Below, piece after piece: positions 17,039-26,680 of a stretch of 64,000 bases of DNA. Below the pieces are notes generated by a model, which made no database searches, had not been told where the DNA came from, and saw nothing but the letters and a program-made list of their open reading frames with translations. The first letter of the stretch is position 1; each line of letters begins with the position of its first letter. The DNA is from Enterococcus sp. CSURQ0835 (GTDB lineage: Bacteria; Bacillota; Bacilli; Lactobacillales; Enterococcaceae), in contig NZ_CACSLH010000010.1 in the NCBI RefSeq assembly GCF_902706605.1, positions 1 through 64,000 on the forward strand, read 5' to 3'. The position numbers and the translations under genes were made by a program.

Positions 17039-17860
17039 ATGAAACACGAACTTCGTTTAGTAGTGGCAACAATCGGCTTAGCAAGTATGGTGGGGATCAG
17101 TCAGGTTCAAACGGCACAAGCAGCTGAAACTCAGACGATCAACACCGGTATCGGGTTCCGTTATGAGGTAAACTTAGAGTTGCCGAAAAAAATTACCGTG
17201 GGAGACCAAGGAAACGTAAACTATCAAATCAAGCCAGTTGGTGGAGTGGAAACGACCGGCACAGTTGATTTTCATGCAGAAAATGATCCAGTGTTTGAGA
17301 TCAAAGGTGATACATGGCGAGCCGTTCGCGCAGGCGAGACAACTCTGGCTCCTGAAACGAAACTTTCCGAAAAAACCAAACAACTTTTAATTAAAAAATA
17401 TGGCGGCTATTCCGTAGAAGATGTCGCGCAAATCATTCCAGTCAAAGTCGAACCCAAAACTCAGTCTGTTTACCGCTTGTATAATCCACAGTCAGGCGAA
17501 CATTTTTACACGACCAACGGAGCTGAAAGAGATCAACTAGCTCAAATCGGCTGGAACTTTGAAGGAACATCATGGCAATCGTATCAAGGTGGTATCCCAA
17601 TTTATCGCGTTTACAATCCAAATGCAGGCGACCATCATTATACATTAGATAAAAGTGAAGTCGATCATCTAGTGGCTAATGGCTGGCGATCAGAAGGAAT
17701 CAGCTTCTATTCCGCTGATAGCAAAAATGTTGGCGTCTACCGCGTCTACAATCCAAATGCTAAAGCTGGGGCCCATCACTATACGTTAGATCAAAAAGAA
17801 CAACAAGCGTTGACGAACGCCGGCTGGCAATCAGAAGGCATTTCATGGTATGAAGAATAA
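17039..17860 (+). CDS. Secreted protein with three C-terminal YRxYNPNxxxHHYT (DUF5648-like) repeats
   Basis: 273-aa exported protein. Residues 1-29 form a signal peptide with probable cleavage after TAQAA. Residues about 30-140 are a unique beta-rich region of unknown function. From about 143 to the end are three ~40-residue repeats, each of the form Y-R-x-Y-N-P-N, H-(F/H)-Y-T, a helix, then GW-x-x-EG-x-x-(W/F)-Y. I recognise these as DUF5648-type repeats, found on many extracellular lactobacillal and enterococcal proteins and thought to mediate surface attachment. The same three-repeat module ends the 5'-nucleotidase at 32143. The ribosome binding site is AGGAGGAGCAGG. No LPxTG anchor is present. 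Confidence 0.8.
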   Translation: MKHELRLVVATIGLASMVGISQVQTAQAAETQTINTGIGFRYEVNLELPKKITVGDQGNVNYQIKPVGGVETTGTVDFHAENDPVFEIKGDTWRAVRAGETTLAPETKLSEKTKQLLIKKYGGYSVEDVAQIIPVKVEPKTQSVYRLYNPQSGEHFYTTNGAERDQLAQIGWNFEGTSWQSYQGGIPIYRVYNPNAGDHHYTLDKSEVDHLVANGWRSEGISFYSADSKNVGVYRVYNPNAKAGAHHYTLDQKEQQALTNAGWQSEGISWYEE

Positions 17861-17865
17861 AATAA

Positions 17866-17903
17866 AAATCCGTAGCTCAGCTTTTGAGTTACGGATTTTT
17901 TTA
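17866..17903 (+). terminator. Terminator after the secreted repeat protein
   Basis: AAAATCCGTAGCTCA and TGAGTTACGGATTTT form a stem (17866-17880 with 17885-17899, one G-U), then T-run. Confidence 0.85.
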
Positions 17904-17921
17904 AATATCAGCGAGCATAAG

Positions 17922-18551
17922 CTAGTTCGCACGTTTCAATAAACGTAATAAAACCGCACAGACACCCATTGTCGCGATCCCAGCAACGATTGCTTCCACT
18001 AGACCACTACCAAAGATGACACTTAAGATCACGGTGTAAACGGTCTGCGCAGCAACTTGCACTGTGTGAGCATAACTGTCTTTAAAAAAGAAAAAAATCA
18101 AATTCATGACGAGGATCGTGTTAGTCAGTGAACCCGCTACGCCAGCGATAAATAAACTGACAGTCTGAGCTTTTTGCTTTAATAAACGCGCCATGATGCG
18201 ATAGACGAAATAAGGCACGATCCCGATCAAAATTCGCGGAAGGATCGCAACGATCACCGCTCGCCAGTCGCCGTGTCCAGTCAATGGGTTGGCGATAAAC
18301 GGTGAAAAGGCAAATGACATCGGCGTGATGATCACCGTTGAACGGATCAAACTGATCACGCCAAAAATCCCTCCGAGACTGGCACCGATCTTAGGACCTA
18401 AGATGATCGACGCGATGATCACGGGGATGTGCATCGTCGTTGCGTTGATGGGACCAATCGGAATAAAGCCTAACGGAGTCACGGCTAAGATGATCAAGAT
18501 TGCTAAAAAAAGTGCCGTCAAGGTGAAATCTTTAACTTTCAGATTTTTCAT
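17922..18551 (-). CDS. ECF transporter S component, probable pantothenate or CoA-precursor uptake
   Basis: 209-aa integral membrane protein with about six hydrophobic segments and the typical ECF S-component N-terminus (TALFLAILIILAV, then an Ala-rich helix). S components bind one vitamin and share an energising EcfAA'T module encoded elsewhere. Its start lies inside coaC (20-nt overlap), which couples it to phosphopantetheine synthesis. By this context it probably imports pantothenate or a related precursor (PanT-like). That is inference from the neighbours, not from the binding site. Confidence 0.75.
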   Translation of the reverse strand: MKNLKVKDFTLTALFLAILIILAVTPLGFIPIGPINATTMHIPVIIASIILGPKIGASLGGIFGVISLIRSTVIITPMSFAFSPFIANPLTGHGDWRAVIVAILPRILIGIVPYFVYRIMARLLKQKAQTVSLFIAGVAGSLTNTILVMNLIFFFFKDSYAHTVQVAAQTVYTVILSVIFGSGLVEAIVAGIATMGVCAVLLRLLKRAN

Positions 18552-19101
18552 CAGTCGACTCCTTTAACGCCGCTAAACTTTGTTCGACGATCGTATCGAT
18601 CGTCGCCAAGGCTCCACGACCATAATCGCGACAAGCTAGTAAGGCTTCACGGGGAATGATCTCTTCGTAACCAGCGACTTCTTTTAAGGTGGTAAGATTT
18701 TTTTGCGTGATCGGATTTTGATACATGTAAGTGTTCATGGCCGGCGCGATCAATTTAGGCGTGGTAGGTAACAAAGCTAATGCCACTGTCGAAAGTAGAT
18801 CATCTGCGATCCCGTTGGCTAATTTACCGATGCTATTAGCCGAAGCTGGGGCGACTAAAAAAAGATCGGCACGTTTAGCTAAATCGATATGATTGATGAC
18901 AGCGGGTTTGTTTTCGGTCATGACATCTAAATGAACAGGTCGATGTGATAACGATTGTAAAGTCAACGGCGTGATGAATTTAGTCGCGTTTTGAGTCATC
19001 ACCACATCGACTTGATAACCTAGCTTAGTCAATTGATTGGTGAGGTCAGCTGCTTTGTAAGCGGAGATACTGCCGCTGACACCTAATAAAATTGTTTTCA
19101 C
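18532..19101 (-). CDS. coaC: Phosphopantothenoylcysteine decarboxylase
   Basis: 189-aa flavoprotein of the HFCD family that decarboxylates 4'-phosphopantothenoylcysteine to phosphopantetheine in CoA synthesis. SGSISAYK binds flavin, the catalytic His is in NHIDLAKRAD, the substrate clamp PAMNTYMYQNP is present, and ACRDYGRG holds the active-site Cys. It is a separate protein rather than the CoaBC fusion of many bacteria, as in streptococci and enterococci. It overlaps coaB by 4 nt and the S-component gene by 20 nt, so the three are co-translated. Confidence 0.93.
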   Translation of the reverse strand: MKTILLGVSGSISAYKAADLTNQLTKLGYQVDVVMTQNATKFITPLTLQSLSHRPVHLDVMTENKPAVINHIDLAKRADLFLVAPASANSIGKLANGIADDLLSTVALALLPTTPKLIAPAMNTYMYQNPITQKNLTTLKEVAGYEEIIPREALLACRDYGRGALATIDTIVEQSLAALKESTDEKSES

Positions 19102-19823
19102 TTTTTTTCCTCCAATGCTAAAACTTCTTGGGCGATCAAGTCTGCGATCTCGGTTTTCGTTTGCGCTTTTTTGACTTGATTGTCACGATTGAGCAAAAAG
19201 CCGGGATGATGTTCACCGGAAATTTGTGCTAAGTCGTTGGCTAAAATAAAATCAGCCTGATTTTTCACTAAACTTTGGTGAGCGACATCTAATAATTTGA
19301 CTAGTGGAACATCAACTAATAATTTAAAACCGACTAAGATCGTAGCGGGCTGCAGCTCCTTGATCAACGCGATGATCTTTGGATTCTTTTTTAAAATAAG
19401 AACTAAATGATCCGTATCAGACGAGATTTTTTTCTCAGTTCGTCGTTTAGCTTGAGTAGCCAAAGCTTGGGCCAAGTCGGCTGGCTGTTGGGCAGTCACT
19501 TGTTCTAATTCAGCTAACGTGACTGAGCTTTCCGGGGTGAAATCACTCACGGCCATACTGTGGATCACCGCGGTATAGTTATTTTTAGTTAGTAAGTCAG
19601 TTATCGTGTGGGCTAAATCAGCGGTGGATTCGATCATATGAAAGGTGATGGCTTCCGCTTGAGGTAAAACGGCTTGCTGGGTAGTCACATAATCGATCGT
19701 AGCCCCGCTTTTTGCAAATCGTTCAGCGATCGCTTTACCTAATCGTCCTGTCGAGTGATTCGTAATCGAACGAACGTCATCGATCTTTTCTGACGTTCCA
19801 CCGGCAGTGATCAAAATTTTCAT
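19098..19823 (-). CDS. coaB: Phosphopantothenate--cysteine ligase
   Basis: 241-aa stand-alone CoaB, joining cysteine to 4'-phosphopantothenate. The N-terminal TAGGTSEKIDDVRSITNHSTG is the nucleotide-binding loop of the family, followed by the VSDF block near residue 115 and ILVGFKLL. It overlaps both neighbours by 4 nt, with coaC downstream and the YhdH-type reductase upstream. Unlike the CoaBC fusion it lacks a decarboxylase domain, which is supplied by the next gene. Confidence 0.92.
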   Translation of the reverse strand: MKILITAGGTSEKIDDVRSITNHSTGRLGKAIAERFAKSGATIDYVTTQQAVLPQAEAITFHMIESTADLAHTITDLLTKNNYTAVIHSMAVSDFTPESSVTLAELEQVTAQQPADLAQALATQAKRRTEKKISSDTDHLVLILKKNPKIIALIKELQPATILVGFKLLVDVPLVKLLDVAHQSLVKNQADFILANDLAQISGEHHPGFLLNRDNQVKKAQTKTEIADLIAQEVLALEEKK

Positions 19824-20812
19824 CGCGTCATTCCTCCTAAGTGAATAAGTGTGCGGCCGACATGTTGTCCTGCAAGTAAATCGGCAATCGTCGCCGACAG
19901 TTCCGTTAATTTGATCTCATTGACTTGTAACGCTGCAGGAACTGACCATAAAGTCGCCATTTTTTCCCATAAGCGAGTTCGTGTTTCCAAATTTGCTTCC
20001 ACTGAATCAATTCCTAATAAATTGACGCTTCGTAAAATAAACGGCAAGACAGTTGTTTCAAATTTGATCCCGCCAGCATTACCGCATAAAGCTAAACTGC
20101 CGCCGTAAGAAATCAGCGGTAATAGCTGACTTAATTGCGTGCCGCCAACGGTATCGATCACAAAATCAAATTGTTGCTTTGCGAGTGGTTTCGTTTTTTC
20201 TGGTAAGTCGGTTGGCGATAAAATAGTAGTCGCGCCTAGACGTTTCAAATAATCAGCCTGCTCTGTTTTACGCGTTAACGCAATGATCGTTTTAACGCCT
20301 TGGGCTTGCAAAAAGCTGATCGCAAAATTCGCTACACCACCGGTTGCACCCGTTACCAAAACACGGCTAGTTTTAGTCAAACCATGTTGCTCCAATGCAT
20401 CGACAGCTAGTGCCGCAGTAAAACCTGCCGTTCCAAAAGTCATCGCTTGTTTAGGACTTAACGTTTGGGGCAATGCTACGAGCCAATCAGCTGGGACGAC
20501 CGCTAATTCAGTCCAACCACCATCAGCGGCCACACCAAAACCAAAGCCTGTGACTAGCACTGCTTGTCCTACTTTGAAACGATCGTCTTGGCTAGCGATG
20601 ATCGTTCCGGCTGCGTCGATTCCTGGTGTGATGGGATAAGTCCGAACGACACCGGTGTTGGCTCGGGTCGCCAGTGCGTCTTTATAATTGATTCCTGAAT
20701 ACGCGACTTGTAACAAAACTTCACCTGCTGCAAGTTCCGGTTGTTCAAAATCTTCAACGAGCGTTCTGATCGGATCATCAGCAACGACTCGAAAACGTTT
20801 GTAAGTTGTCAT
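19820..20812 (-). CDS. YhdH/YhfP-family quinone oxidoreductase (acryloyl-CoA reductase-like)
   Basis: 330-aa zinc-free medium-chain dehydrogenase/reductase of the YhdH/YhfP (AcuI) group. The family-specific YSGINYKDALA is at residues 38-48, PGIDAAGTI follows, and the NADPH-binding VTGATGGVANFAI lies near residue 150. Characterised relatives reduce acryloyl-CoA with NADPH. The actual substrate here is unknown. It is the first gene of an operon with coaB (4-nt overlap), coaC and the S component, so it may be co-expressed for reasons of CoA or acyl-CoA metabolism. Confidence 0.85.
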   Translation of the reverse strand: MTTYKRFRVVADDPIRTLVEDFEQPELAAGEVLLQVAYSGINYKDALATRANTGVVRTYPITPGIDAAGTIIASQDDRFKVGQAVLVTGFGFGVAADGGWTELAVVPADWLVALPQTLSPKQAMTFGTAGFTAALAVDALEQHGLTKTSRVLVTGATGGVANFAISFLQAQGVKTIIALTRKTEQADYLKRLGATTILSPTDLPEKTKPLAKQQFDFVIDTVGGTQLSQLLPLISYGGSLALCGNAGGIKFETTVLPFILRSVNLLGIDSVEANLETRTRLWEKMATLWSVPAALQVNEIKLTELSATIADLLAGQHVGRTLIHLGGMTR

Positions 20813-21132
20813 CTAAAGGCTCCTTTCATTTATTTTATGATAGCGGAAACGAGCAAAAATGCAACTTCTGATGATCGATTTTTGAGTTAGAAAGCATTTT
20901 TTTGAACCGATCAAAAAATGACTAAACAATTGTTGCTAGCCAAACGTGTTGATCGGCTTAAGAGCCGGTTCTGAAATCGACGGAGCAGCTACGCTTTTCT
21001 AAGAAAAAATTAACCTTACTTGAAATCTAGCAACTTTTTCGTATACTTGACTGGTGCTATTAAACTTCTAGTTTACTATTGTTAAACAAGTAACGACTAT
21101 GAATGAACAGTTGGCTTAAAGGAGGTAACCGG
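20813..21132. other. 320-nt divergent intergenic region
   Basis: This is the gap between the YhdH-type gene (minus) and the polyamine regulator (plus). Apart from the pot promoter and the dyads listed separately, I see only short hairpins such as CGGCTTAAGAGCCG (20954-20967) and no ORF. Confidence 0.5.
21020..21088 (+). promoter_or_regulatory. pot operon promoter and candidate autoregulator operator
   Basis: TTGAAA (21020-21025), 16 nt, TATACT (21042-21047). Just downstream are alternating TAAAC/GTTTA half-sites, including GTTTACTATTGTTAAAC (21071-21087), that could bind the regulator encoded next. The operator role is inferred from position. Confidence 0.55.
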
Positions 21133-21675
21133 ATGGAGATCGGAGAAAAATTGAAAAATCTGCGCATCCAAAAAAATTTGACCCAAGAAGAGTTAGGTGA
21201 ACGAACTGGATTGTCAAAAGGCTATATCTCGCAGTTGGAACGCGATTTGAGCTCCCCTTCACTGGAAACTTTTTTTGCCATCCTAGAGGTGCTAGGTGTA
21301 ACGCCAGAAGGTTTTTTCAGTCAAAAAATCGGGGAACAAAAGATTTTATATACGCAACAAGATGCTCAATCTTTTACCGATGATGAGCACGGGTATCACA
21401 TCACCTGGCTGATCACCGAATCGAATGAAAAAGAAATGGAGCCGATCTTATTGACGCTCGCAAAAGGTGGCCAATATAAACAATTCACGCCTTCGCTTTC
21501 GGAAACATTCATCTACGTGTTAAAAGGTGCGATCTCGTTGCAATTTGGCACCGAAAATTATCTCGCTAAAGCTGGTGAGAGTATTTATTATGAAGCGACG
21601 AAGCCTCACCGTCTGCAAAATGAAACGAGTGGCCAAAGCCAAGTGCTGATCGTCGCCACGGAATCTTATTTATAG
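21133..21675 (+). CDS. XRE-family regulator with cupin domain (polyamine uptake regulator)
   Basis: 180-aa transcription factor. Residues 1-60 form an XRE helix-turn-helix ([22 protein letters not shown]). Residues about 105-178 form a small cupin ([35 protein letters not shown]), a typical small-ligand sensor. Homologues stand at the head of potABCD in many Lactobacillales and resemble PuuR-type polyamine sensors. The start is the ATG at 21133 behind AAAGGAGG; ten upstream codons are excluded. potA begins 11 nt after its stop, so the regulator is part of the operon and probably autoregulated. Confidence 0.88.
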   Translation: MEIGEKLKNLRIQKNLTQEELGERTGLSKGYISQLERDLSSPSLETFFAILEVLGVTPEGFFSQKIGEQKILYTQQDAQSFTDDEHGYHITWLITESNEKEMEPILLTLAKGGQYKQFTPSLSETFIYVLKGAISLQFGTENYLAKAGESIYYEATKPHRLQNETSGQSQVLIVATESYL

Positions 21676-21686
21676 GAAGTGATCAA

Positions 21687-22775
21687 ATGACAAGTCCAAT
21701 TATTTCGTTTGAAAAAGTCGTCAAAGCGTATGATGACGATGAACCAGTTTTGAAAAAAGTCAGCTTCGAGATCGAAGAAGGCCGCTTTTATACATTGCTC
21801 GGACCTTCTGGCTGTGGGAAGACGACGATCTTGCGGATCATTGCCGGCTTTACGGAAGTCAGTGAAGGGGACATTTATTTTGAAGGCAAACGGATGAATG
21901 ATATCCCAGCCAACAAACGCCAAGTGAATACAGTCTTTCAAGATTACGCGCTCTTTCCTCACATGAATGTTTTTGACAATGTCGCGTTTGGTTTGAAGAT
22001 CAAAAAGATGCCCAAAAAAGAAATCGCAAAAAAAGTAACGGAAGCGTTGAAATTAGTTCAGCTGCCTGGTTATGAAAATCGGGAGATCACCGAGATGTCT
22101 GGCGGACAGCGACAACGGATCGCGATCGCCCGCGCCATTGTCAATGAACCTAAGATCTTATTACTAGACGAGCCGCTTTCGGCATTGGATCTAAAATTGC
22201 GGACGGACATGCAATATGAATTGCGTGAGTTACAAAAACGCCTCGGGATCACTTTTATTTTTGTGACCCATGACCAAGAAGAAGCACTCGCTATGAGTGA
22301 TGAGATTTTTGTCATGAACAAAGGCAAGATCGTCCAATCCGGCAGTCCAGTCGATATTTACGACGAACCCATCAATCATTTTGTAGCTGATTTTGTTGGT
22401 GAAAGCAATATCGTAGCCGGTGAAATGCTCGCGGATTACCAAGTGAAATTTGTCGGCAAAGTGTTTGAGTGTGTCGATGGCGGCATGAAACCTAATGAAC
22501 CCGTGGAAGTCGTGTTGCGGCCAGAAGATTTGACCATGACGACACCCGAAAAAGGGAAATTGGTCGTCACAGTCGAAACCCAATTGTTCCGGGGAGTCCA
22601 TTACGAGATTTTAGGTGTCGATGAAGATGGCAATGAGTGGATGGTCCATTCGACCAAAAAAGCCAAAGAAGGCAGCAAAGTCGGTCTATCATTTGAGCCC
22701 GAAGACATTCACGTCATGCGCTTTAATGAAACCGAAGCTGAATTTGATGCCCGGCTTGAAAGTTATGAAGAGTAG
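21687..22775 (+). CDS. potA: Spermidine/putrescine ABC transporter ATP-binding protein
   Basis: 362-aa ABC ATPase of the PotA/MalK type. Walker A is GPSGCGKTT, the Q-loop region QDYALFPH, the signature [14 protein letters not shown] and Walker [13 protein letters not shown]. The C-terminal ~120 residues form a TOBE regulatory domain. It energises polyamine import through PotB and PotC. It sits second in the regulator-potABCD operon, 12 nt before potB. Confidence 0.95.
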   Translation: MTSPIISFEKVVKAYDDDEPVLKKVSFEIEEGRFYTLLGPSGCGKTTILRIIAGFTEVSEGDIYFEGKRMNDIPANKRQVNTVFQDYALFPHMNVFDNVAFGLKIKKMPKKEIAKKVTEALKLVQLPGYENREITEMSGGQRQRIAIARAIVNEPKILLLDEPLSALDLKLRTDMQYELRELQKRLGITFIFVTHDQEEALAMSDEIFVMNKGKIVQSGSPVDIYDEPINHFVADFVGESNIVAGEMLADYQVKFVGKVFECVDGGMKPNEPVEVVLRPEDLTMTTPEKGKLVVTVETQLFRGVHYEILGVDEDGNEWMVHSTKKAKEGSKVGLSFEPEDIHVMRFNETEAEFDARLESYEE

Positions 22776-22787
22776 GGAGGCGATCAA

Positions 22788-23597
22788 ATGAAAAATATGC
22801 GCCGCCTGTATTCGATTCCGTATTATTTTTGGTTGCTCTTTTTTGTGATCGCACCGGTGATCTTGATCATTTATCAATCCTTTTTTGATCTCAATGGTCA
22901 GTTTACTTTGAGCAATTACCAAACATATCTGACTTCAAAAACGTATTTGATGATGACGTTAAACTCCGTCTTGTTCGCGTTTTTGATCACCTTAGTCACC
23001 TTACTGATCAGTTATCCGACCGCCTATTTTTTAGCGCGGGTAAAACACCGACAACTTCTTTTATTACTTGTCGTGTTGCCAACTTGGATCAATTTATTAT
23101 TAAAAGCGTATGCCTTTATCGGGATTTTTAGTGCTCACGGGTCTGTCAATGACTTTTTGAGTTTCATCGGAATCGGACCAAAGCAGCTATTATTTACCGA
23201 TTTTAGTTTTATGTTCGTCGCAGCTTATATCGAGTTGCCGTTTATGATCATGCCGATTTTCAATGCGTTAGAAGAGATCAATCCGACGCTTATTTCTGCC
23301 AGTCGTGATCTAGGCGCGAATAACGTGGCGACATTTCGCCGGGTGATCTTCCCGCTTTCATTAAACGGTGTGAAAAGTGGCGTGCAAGCAGTTTTCATCC
23401 CGTCACTCTCACTATTCATGCTGACGCGCTTGATCGGCGGGAATCGTGTGATCACATTAGGGACTGCGATCGAAGAACATTTTCTCGTAACGCAAAATTG
23501 GGGCATGGGTTCAACGATCGGTGTGATCTTGATCGTCGCGATGTTTATCGTGATGCTGTTGACCGGTGAAAAACGTAAAGGAGGACGTGCTAAATGA
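22788..23597 (+). CDS. potB: Spermidine/putrescine ABC transporter permease PotB
   Basis: 269-aa polytopic permease with about six membrane helices and the EAA-loop (SRDLGANNVATFRRVIFPLSLNGV) that docks on PotA. It pairs with PotC to form the transmembrane channel. It overlaps potC by 4 nt. The start is ATG 22788 behind GGGAGG. Confidence 0.94.
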   Translation: MKNMRRLYSIPYYFWLLFFVIAPVILIIYQSFFDLNGQFTLSNYQTYLTSKTYLMMTLNSVLFAFLITLVTLLISYPTAYFLARVKHRQLLLLLVVLPTWINLLLKAYAFIGIFSAHGSVNDFLSFIGIGPKQLLFTDFSFMFVAAYIELPFMIMPIFNALEEINPTLISASRDLGANNVATFRRVIFPLSLNGVKSGVQAVFIPSLSLFMLTRLIGGNRVITLGTAIEEHFLVTQNWGMGSTIGVILIVAMFIVMLLTGEKRKGGRAK

Positions 23598-24433
23598 AAA
23601 AACATTTTTCTTGGTCGAATCTTTATTTGATCGCCGTCTTCATTTTGTTGTACGTGCCGATTTTTTATTTGATCTATTATTCATTTAACGCTGGTGGCAA
23701 TATGACCAAATTCACCGGCTTTACCTTCGAACATTACCAAACTTTATTTTCTGACACCCGTTTGATCGGGATCGTATTGCAAACGTTCATCTTGGCTTTT
23801 TTAGCCGCACTTTTAGCGACGCTGATCGGAACGTTTGGGGCGATGTCGATCTATTACACGAAAAAGCATCGGTCTTCATTGTTAGGCTTGAATAATATTT
23901 TAATGGTTTCCCCAGATGTCATTATCGGGGCCAGCTTTTTGATTTTATTCACCATGTTAGGGAGTGTGTTGAAAAATTTTCAGCTGGGCTTTGTCAGCGT
24001 CTTGCTGTCTCACATTGCCTTTAGTATCCCGATCGTCGTCTTGATGGTCTTGCCAAAAATGCAAGAGATGAACGATTCGATGGTGGATGCTGCCCGCGAT
24101 TTGGGCGCGAATAATGTTCAAGTGCTAGGGAATATCGTCTTACCGTATTTGACTCCTGGAATCATCGCGGGCTATTTTATGGCGTTTACTTACTCGTTAG
24201 ATGATTTTGCTGTGACCTTTTTTGTAACGGGGAATGGTTTTTCAACGTTATCTGTAGAAATCTATTCGCGCGCGCGGCAAGGGATCAGTTTGGAGATCAA
24301 TGCCTTGTCGACGTTAGTCTTTTTATTCTCGCTGATCTTGGTAGTGGGGTATTATTTCATCAGCCAAGATAATTTATCGAAAAAACGCCGCAAACGCAAA
24401 CGTGAATTCGAGGAGGTGGCACGCTTAAAATGA
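23594..24433 (+). CDS. potC: Spermidine/putrescine ABC transporter permease PotC
   Basis: 279-aa second permease subunit with six predicted helices and its own EAA loop (AARDLGANNVQVLGNIVLPYLTPGI). A basic, Arg/Lys-rich C-terminal tail (KKRRKRKR) lies on the cytoplasmic side. It overlaps potB and potD by 4 nt each, indicating strict co-translation. AGGAGG precedes the start. Confidence 0.94.
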   Translation: MKKHFSWSNLYLIAVFILLYVPIFYLIYYSFNAGGNMTKFTGFTFEHYQTLFSDTRLIGIVLQTFILAFLAALLATLIGTFGAMSIYYTKKHRSSLLGLNNILMVSPDVIIGASFLILFTMLGSVLKNFQLGFVSVLLSHIAFSIPIVVLMVLPKMQEMNDSMVDAARDLGANNVQVLGNIVLPYLTPGIIAGYFMAFTYSLDDFAVTFFVTGNGFSTLSVEIYSRARQGISLEINALSTLVFLFSLILVVGYYFISQDNLSKKRRKRKREFEEVARLK

Positions 24434-25500
24434 AAAAATTACGTTCACTTTTCATCGGTGTCATCGCCATTATTTTACTGCTGACGTTGGCCTTGACGCA
24501 ATTGAATAAAAAAGCTAACACGAGCACGAATGTCTTGAATATTTACAATTGGGGCGATTATATCGATCCTGAGCTCCTCAAAAAATTTGAAAAAGAATAC
24601 GGCTATAAAGTCAACTATGAAACCTTTGATTCCAATGAAGCGATGGAAGCTAAAATCAAACAAGGCGGGACCGCTTATGATATTACGATCCCCAGTGAAT
24701 ATATGATCCAAAAAATGAAAAAAGAAAATTTGTTGGAGCCGTTAGATCATAACAAAATCAAAGGACTCAACAATCTTGATCCACGTTTTTTAAATCAAGC
24801 TTTTGATCAAAACAATCGCTATTCAGTGCCGTATTTTTGGGGGACTTTGGGGATCGTCTACAACGATCAAATGATCGCACCAGATAAGATCCAACATTGG
24901 AATGATCTGTGGCGGCCTGAGTTGAAAAACAATGTGATGCTGATCGATGGTGCTCGTGAAGTCCTCGGCTTGTCACTCAACAGCTTAGGCTACTCCTTGA
25001 ATACGAAAAATAAACAACAACTGGAACAAGCAACCCGCAAACTTTCAGGCTTGACGGGCAATGTCAAAGCGATCGTGGCTGACGAGATCAAAATGTACAT
25101 GATCAACAACGAAAGTGCGGTGGCGGTCACCTTTTCTGGCGTAGCAGCTGACATGATGGCGCAAAACAAACACTTGCACTATGTCATTCCACCTGAAGGC
25201 TCCAATCTGTGGTTTGACAATATCGTCATTCCTAAAACGGTGAAAAATCGGAAGGGCGCTTACGACTTTATCAATTTTATGTTGAAACCAGAAAACGCTA
25301 AACAAAATGCTGAATACATCGGGTATGCAACCCCGAATAAAAAAGCGCGGGCTTTGTTACCAAAATCTGTTTCAAACGATCCGCAATTTTATCCTGATGA
25401 TCAGACATTGAAACATTTAGAAGTCTACCAAGATCTTGGGCCCAAATATTTAGGGATCTACAACGATCTGTATTTGGAATTTAAAATGTATCGGAAATAA
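24430..25500 (+). CDS. potD: Spermidine/putrescine-binding protein PotD
   Basis: 356-aa extracytoplasmic solute-binding protein. The N-terminus has a hydrophobic segment (about residues 6-24) that acts as signal peptide or membrane anchor, with no lipobox Cys visible. LNIYNWGDYIDPELL near residue 36 and YDITIPSEYMI are PotD/PotF-family polyamine-binding blocks. It is the last gene of the operon, followed by a strong terminator. Confidence 0.94.
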   Translation: MKKLRSLFIGVIAIILLLTLALTQLNKKANTSTNVLNIYNWGDYIDPELLKKFEKEYGYKVNYETFDSNEAMEAKIKQGGTAYDITIPSEYMIQKMKKENLLEPLDHNKIKGLNNLDPRFLNQAFDQNNRYSVPYFWGTLGIVYNDQMIAPDKIQHWNDLWRPELKNNVMLIDGAREVLGLSLNSLGYSLNTKNKQQLEQATRKLSGLTGNVKAIVADEIKMYMINNESAVAVTFSGVAADMMAQNKHLHYVIPPEGSNLWFDNIVIPKTVKNRKGAYDFINFMLKPENAKQNAEYIGYATPNKKARALLPKSVSNDPQFYPDDQTLKHLEVYQDLGPKYLGIYNDLYLEFKMYRK

Positions 25501-25505
25501 AAAGC

Positions 25506-25544
25506 AGGACGGACAAACTGAATCAAGGTTTGTCCGTCCTTTTT
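25506..25544 (+). terminator. pot operon terminator
   Basis: A 13-bp perfect stem, AGGACGGACAAAC (25506-25518) with GTTTGTCCGTCCT (25528-25540), then T-run. Confidence 0.92.
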
Positions 25545-25604
25545 AGTGAAAGATTGGTTGAGTTAAGACGTAACTTTCATTAAAACAATTAGCTGGCTTC
25601 ATTT

Positions 25605-25633
25605 TTGTATCCGATTTCATTTTGATGCATAAT
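25605..25633 (+). promoter_or_regulatory. Promoter of the zinc-type alcohol dehydrogenase-like gene
   Basis: TTGTAT (25605-25610), 17 nt, CATAAT (25628-25633), 22 nt before the chosen start. Confidence 0.6.
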
Positions 25634-25655
25634 GAATAAAAAGGAAGTGTGCAAG

Positions 25656-26597
25656 ATGCAAGCAGTAGTTTTAGAAACTTTTGGTAGTTCTGCTGGCTTT
25701 AATTTAGTCGAACGTCCGATTCCGCGAGCTCGTCCGGGTTGGTCTGTAATCAAAAATCAAGCGTTTGGATTAAATCGCGCGGAACTTTATACTCGTTTGG
25801 GACAATCGCCAGATGTTAGTTTGCCGCGCGTTTTAGGGATCGAAGCAGTCGGTGAGATCGAAGAAACGGTTGATGGAAAGCTACCAGTAGGGACAAAAGT
25901 TATGACGCTGATGGGTGGCTTGGGACGTCAGTTTGATGGTAGTTACGAAGAGTATTTAGCCGTTCCGAATGATCAAATCTATCCGTTAACTGTGACGGAC
26001 ACATGGGAGCAGCTGGCGACGATTCCAGAAAGTGGTTACACCGCTTACGGGTCATTGAAGGTAGCGAATATCAAAGCAGGTCAAAAAGTTTTAGTGCGCG
26101 GCGGGACTTCAACTGTTGGATTGGCAACATTGAGTTTTTTGCGATTTTTGGAAACGGAAGTGACTGCGACTTCGCGTCAAATAAAAAGAGCGTCTGACTT
26201 GTTGGATTTAGGCGCCGACTATTTTGTCTTAGAAAAAGCTGGCAAATTGCAAACTGAAGTAACTTACGATGCGATCATTGATTTTGTGGGAGTAAAAACA
26301 TTACGAGATTCATTGCAGCATTTAAAACCTGGTGGGGTGCATGTAGTGACTGGGGGACTTGCTAACACGTGGGAACTGCCAAACTTCTCACCTTTTGAAA
26401 TTCCTTCTGGAGCGTACTTATCAAATTTTCAATCAACTGTTGTAGATGTAAACTTGCTTTCTGAACTACAGACATTTATCACGCAGCATCAGTTACGTTT
26501 TAAGATCGGTGCGGTTTTTTCGTTAAGTGACATGAAACATGCGCAAGATGTCTTACAAGCAGGAGACGTGTTGGGAAAATTAGTGGTGCGGGTTTAA
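25656..26597 (+). CDS. Medium-chain alcohol dehydrogenase/quinone oxidoreductase family protein
   Basis: 313-aa MDR-superfamily oxidoreductase. GroES-like domain in the first ~110 residues (PRVLGIEAVGEIE), then a Rossmann domain with VRGGTSTVGLATLSF as the NADPH loop. The structural-zinc cysteines of true alcohol dehydrogenases are absent, which places it with zeta-crystallin/QOR-like reductases. The substrate is unknown. The start is the ATG at 25656 behind AAGGAAGTG; the preceding in-frame ATG at 25632 overlaps the -10 element. It is monocistronic. Confidence 0.85.
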   Translation: MQAVVLETFGSSAGFNLVERPIPRARPGWSVIKNQAFGLNRAELYTRLGQSPDVSLPRVLGIEAVGEIEETVDGKLPVGTKVMTLMGGLGRQFDGSYEEYLAVPNDQIYPLTVTDTWEQLATIPESGYTAYGSLKVANIKAGQKVLVRGGTSTVGLATLSFLRFLETEVTATSRQIKRASDLLDLGADYFVLEKAGKLQTEVTYDAIIDFVGVKTLRDSLQHLKPGGVHVVTGGLANTWELPNFSPFEIPSGAYLSNFQSTVVDVNLLSELQTFITQHQLRFKIGAVFSLSDMKHAQDVLQAGDVLGKLVVRV

Positions 26598-26642
26598 GAA
26601 GTATTAGTAAAATAATCAATTCATACAGTCATCTTTAAAAAG

Positions 26643-26680
26643 GAAAAGCGTCACCTTAAATAGGTCACGCTTTTTCTTTT
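26643..26680. terminator. Bidirectional terminator overlapping the rpiR 3' end
   Basis: AAAGCGT-C-ACC and GGT-C-ACGCTTT arms (one mismatch) are flanked by A-rich and T-rich runs. The hairpin lies between convergent genes and overlaps the last codons of the regulator ending at 26665. Confidence 0.65.

Noticed and set aside
20907-20967. CCGATCA/TGATCGG pair and small hairpin upstream of the pot regulator as an RNA gene
   Set aside because: No promoter or terminator frames it and the stems are short; it was left as unexplained intergenic sequence.
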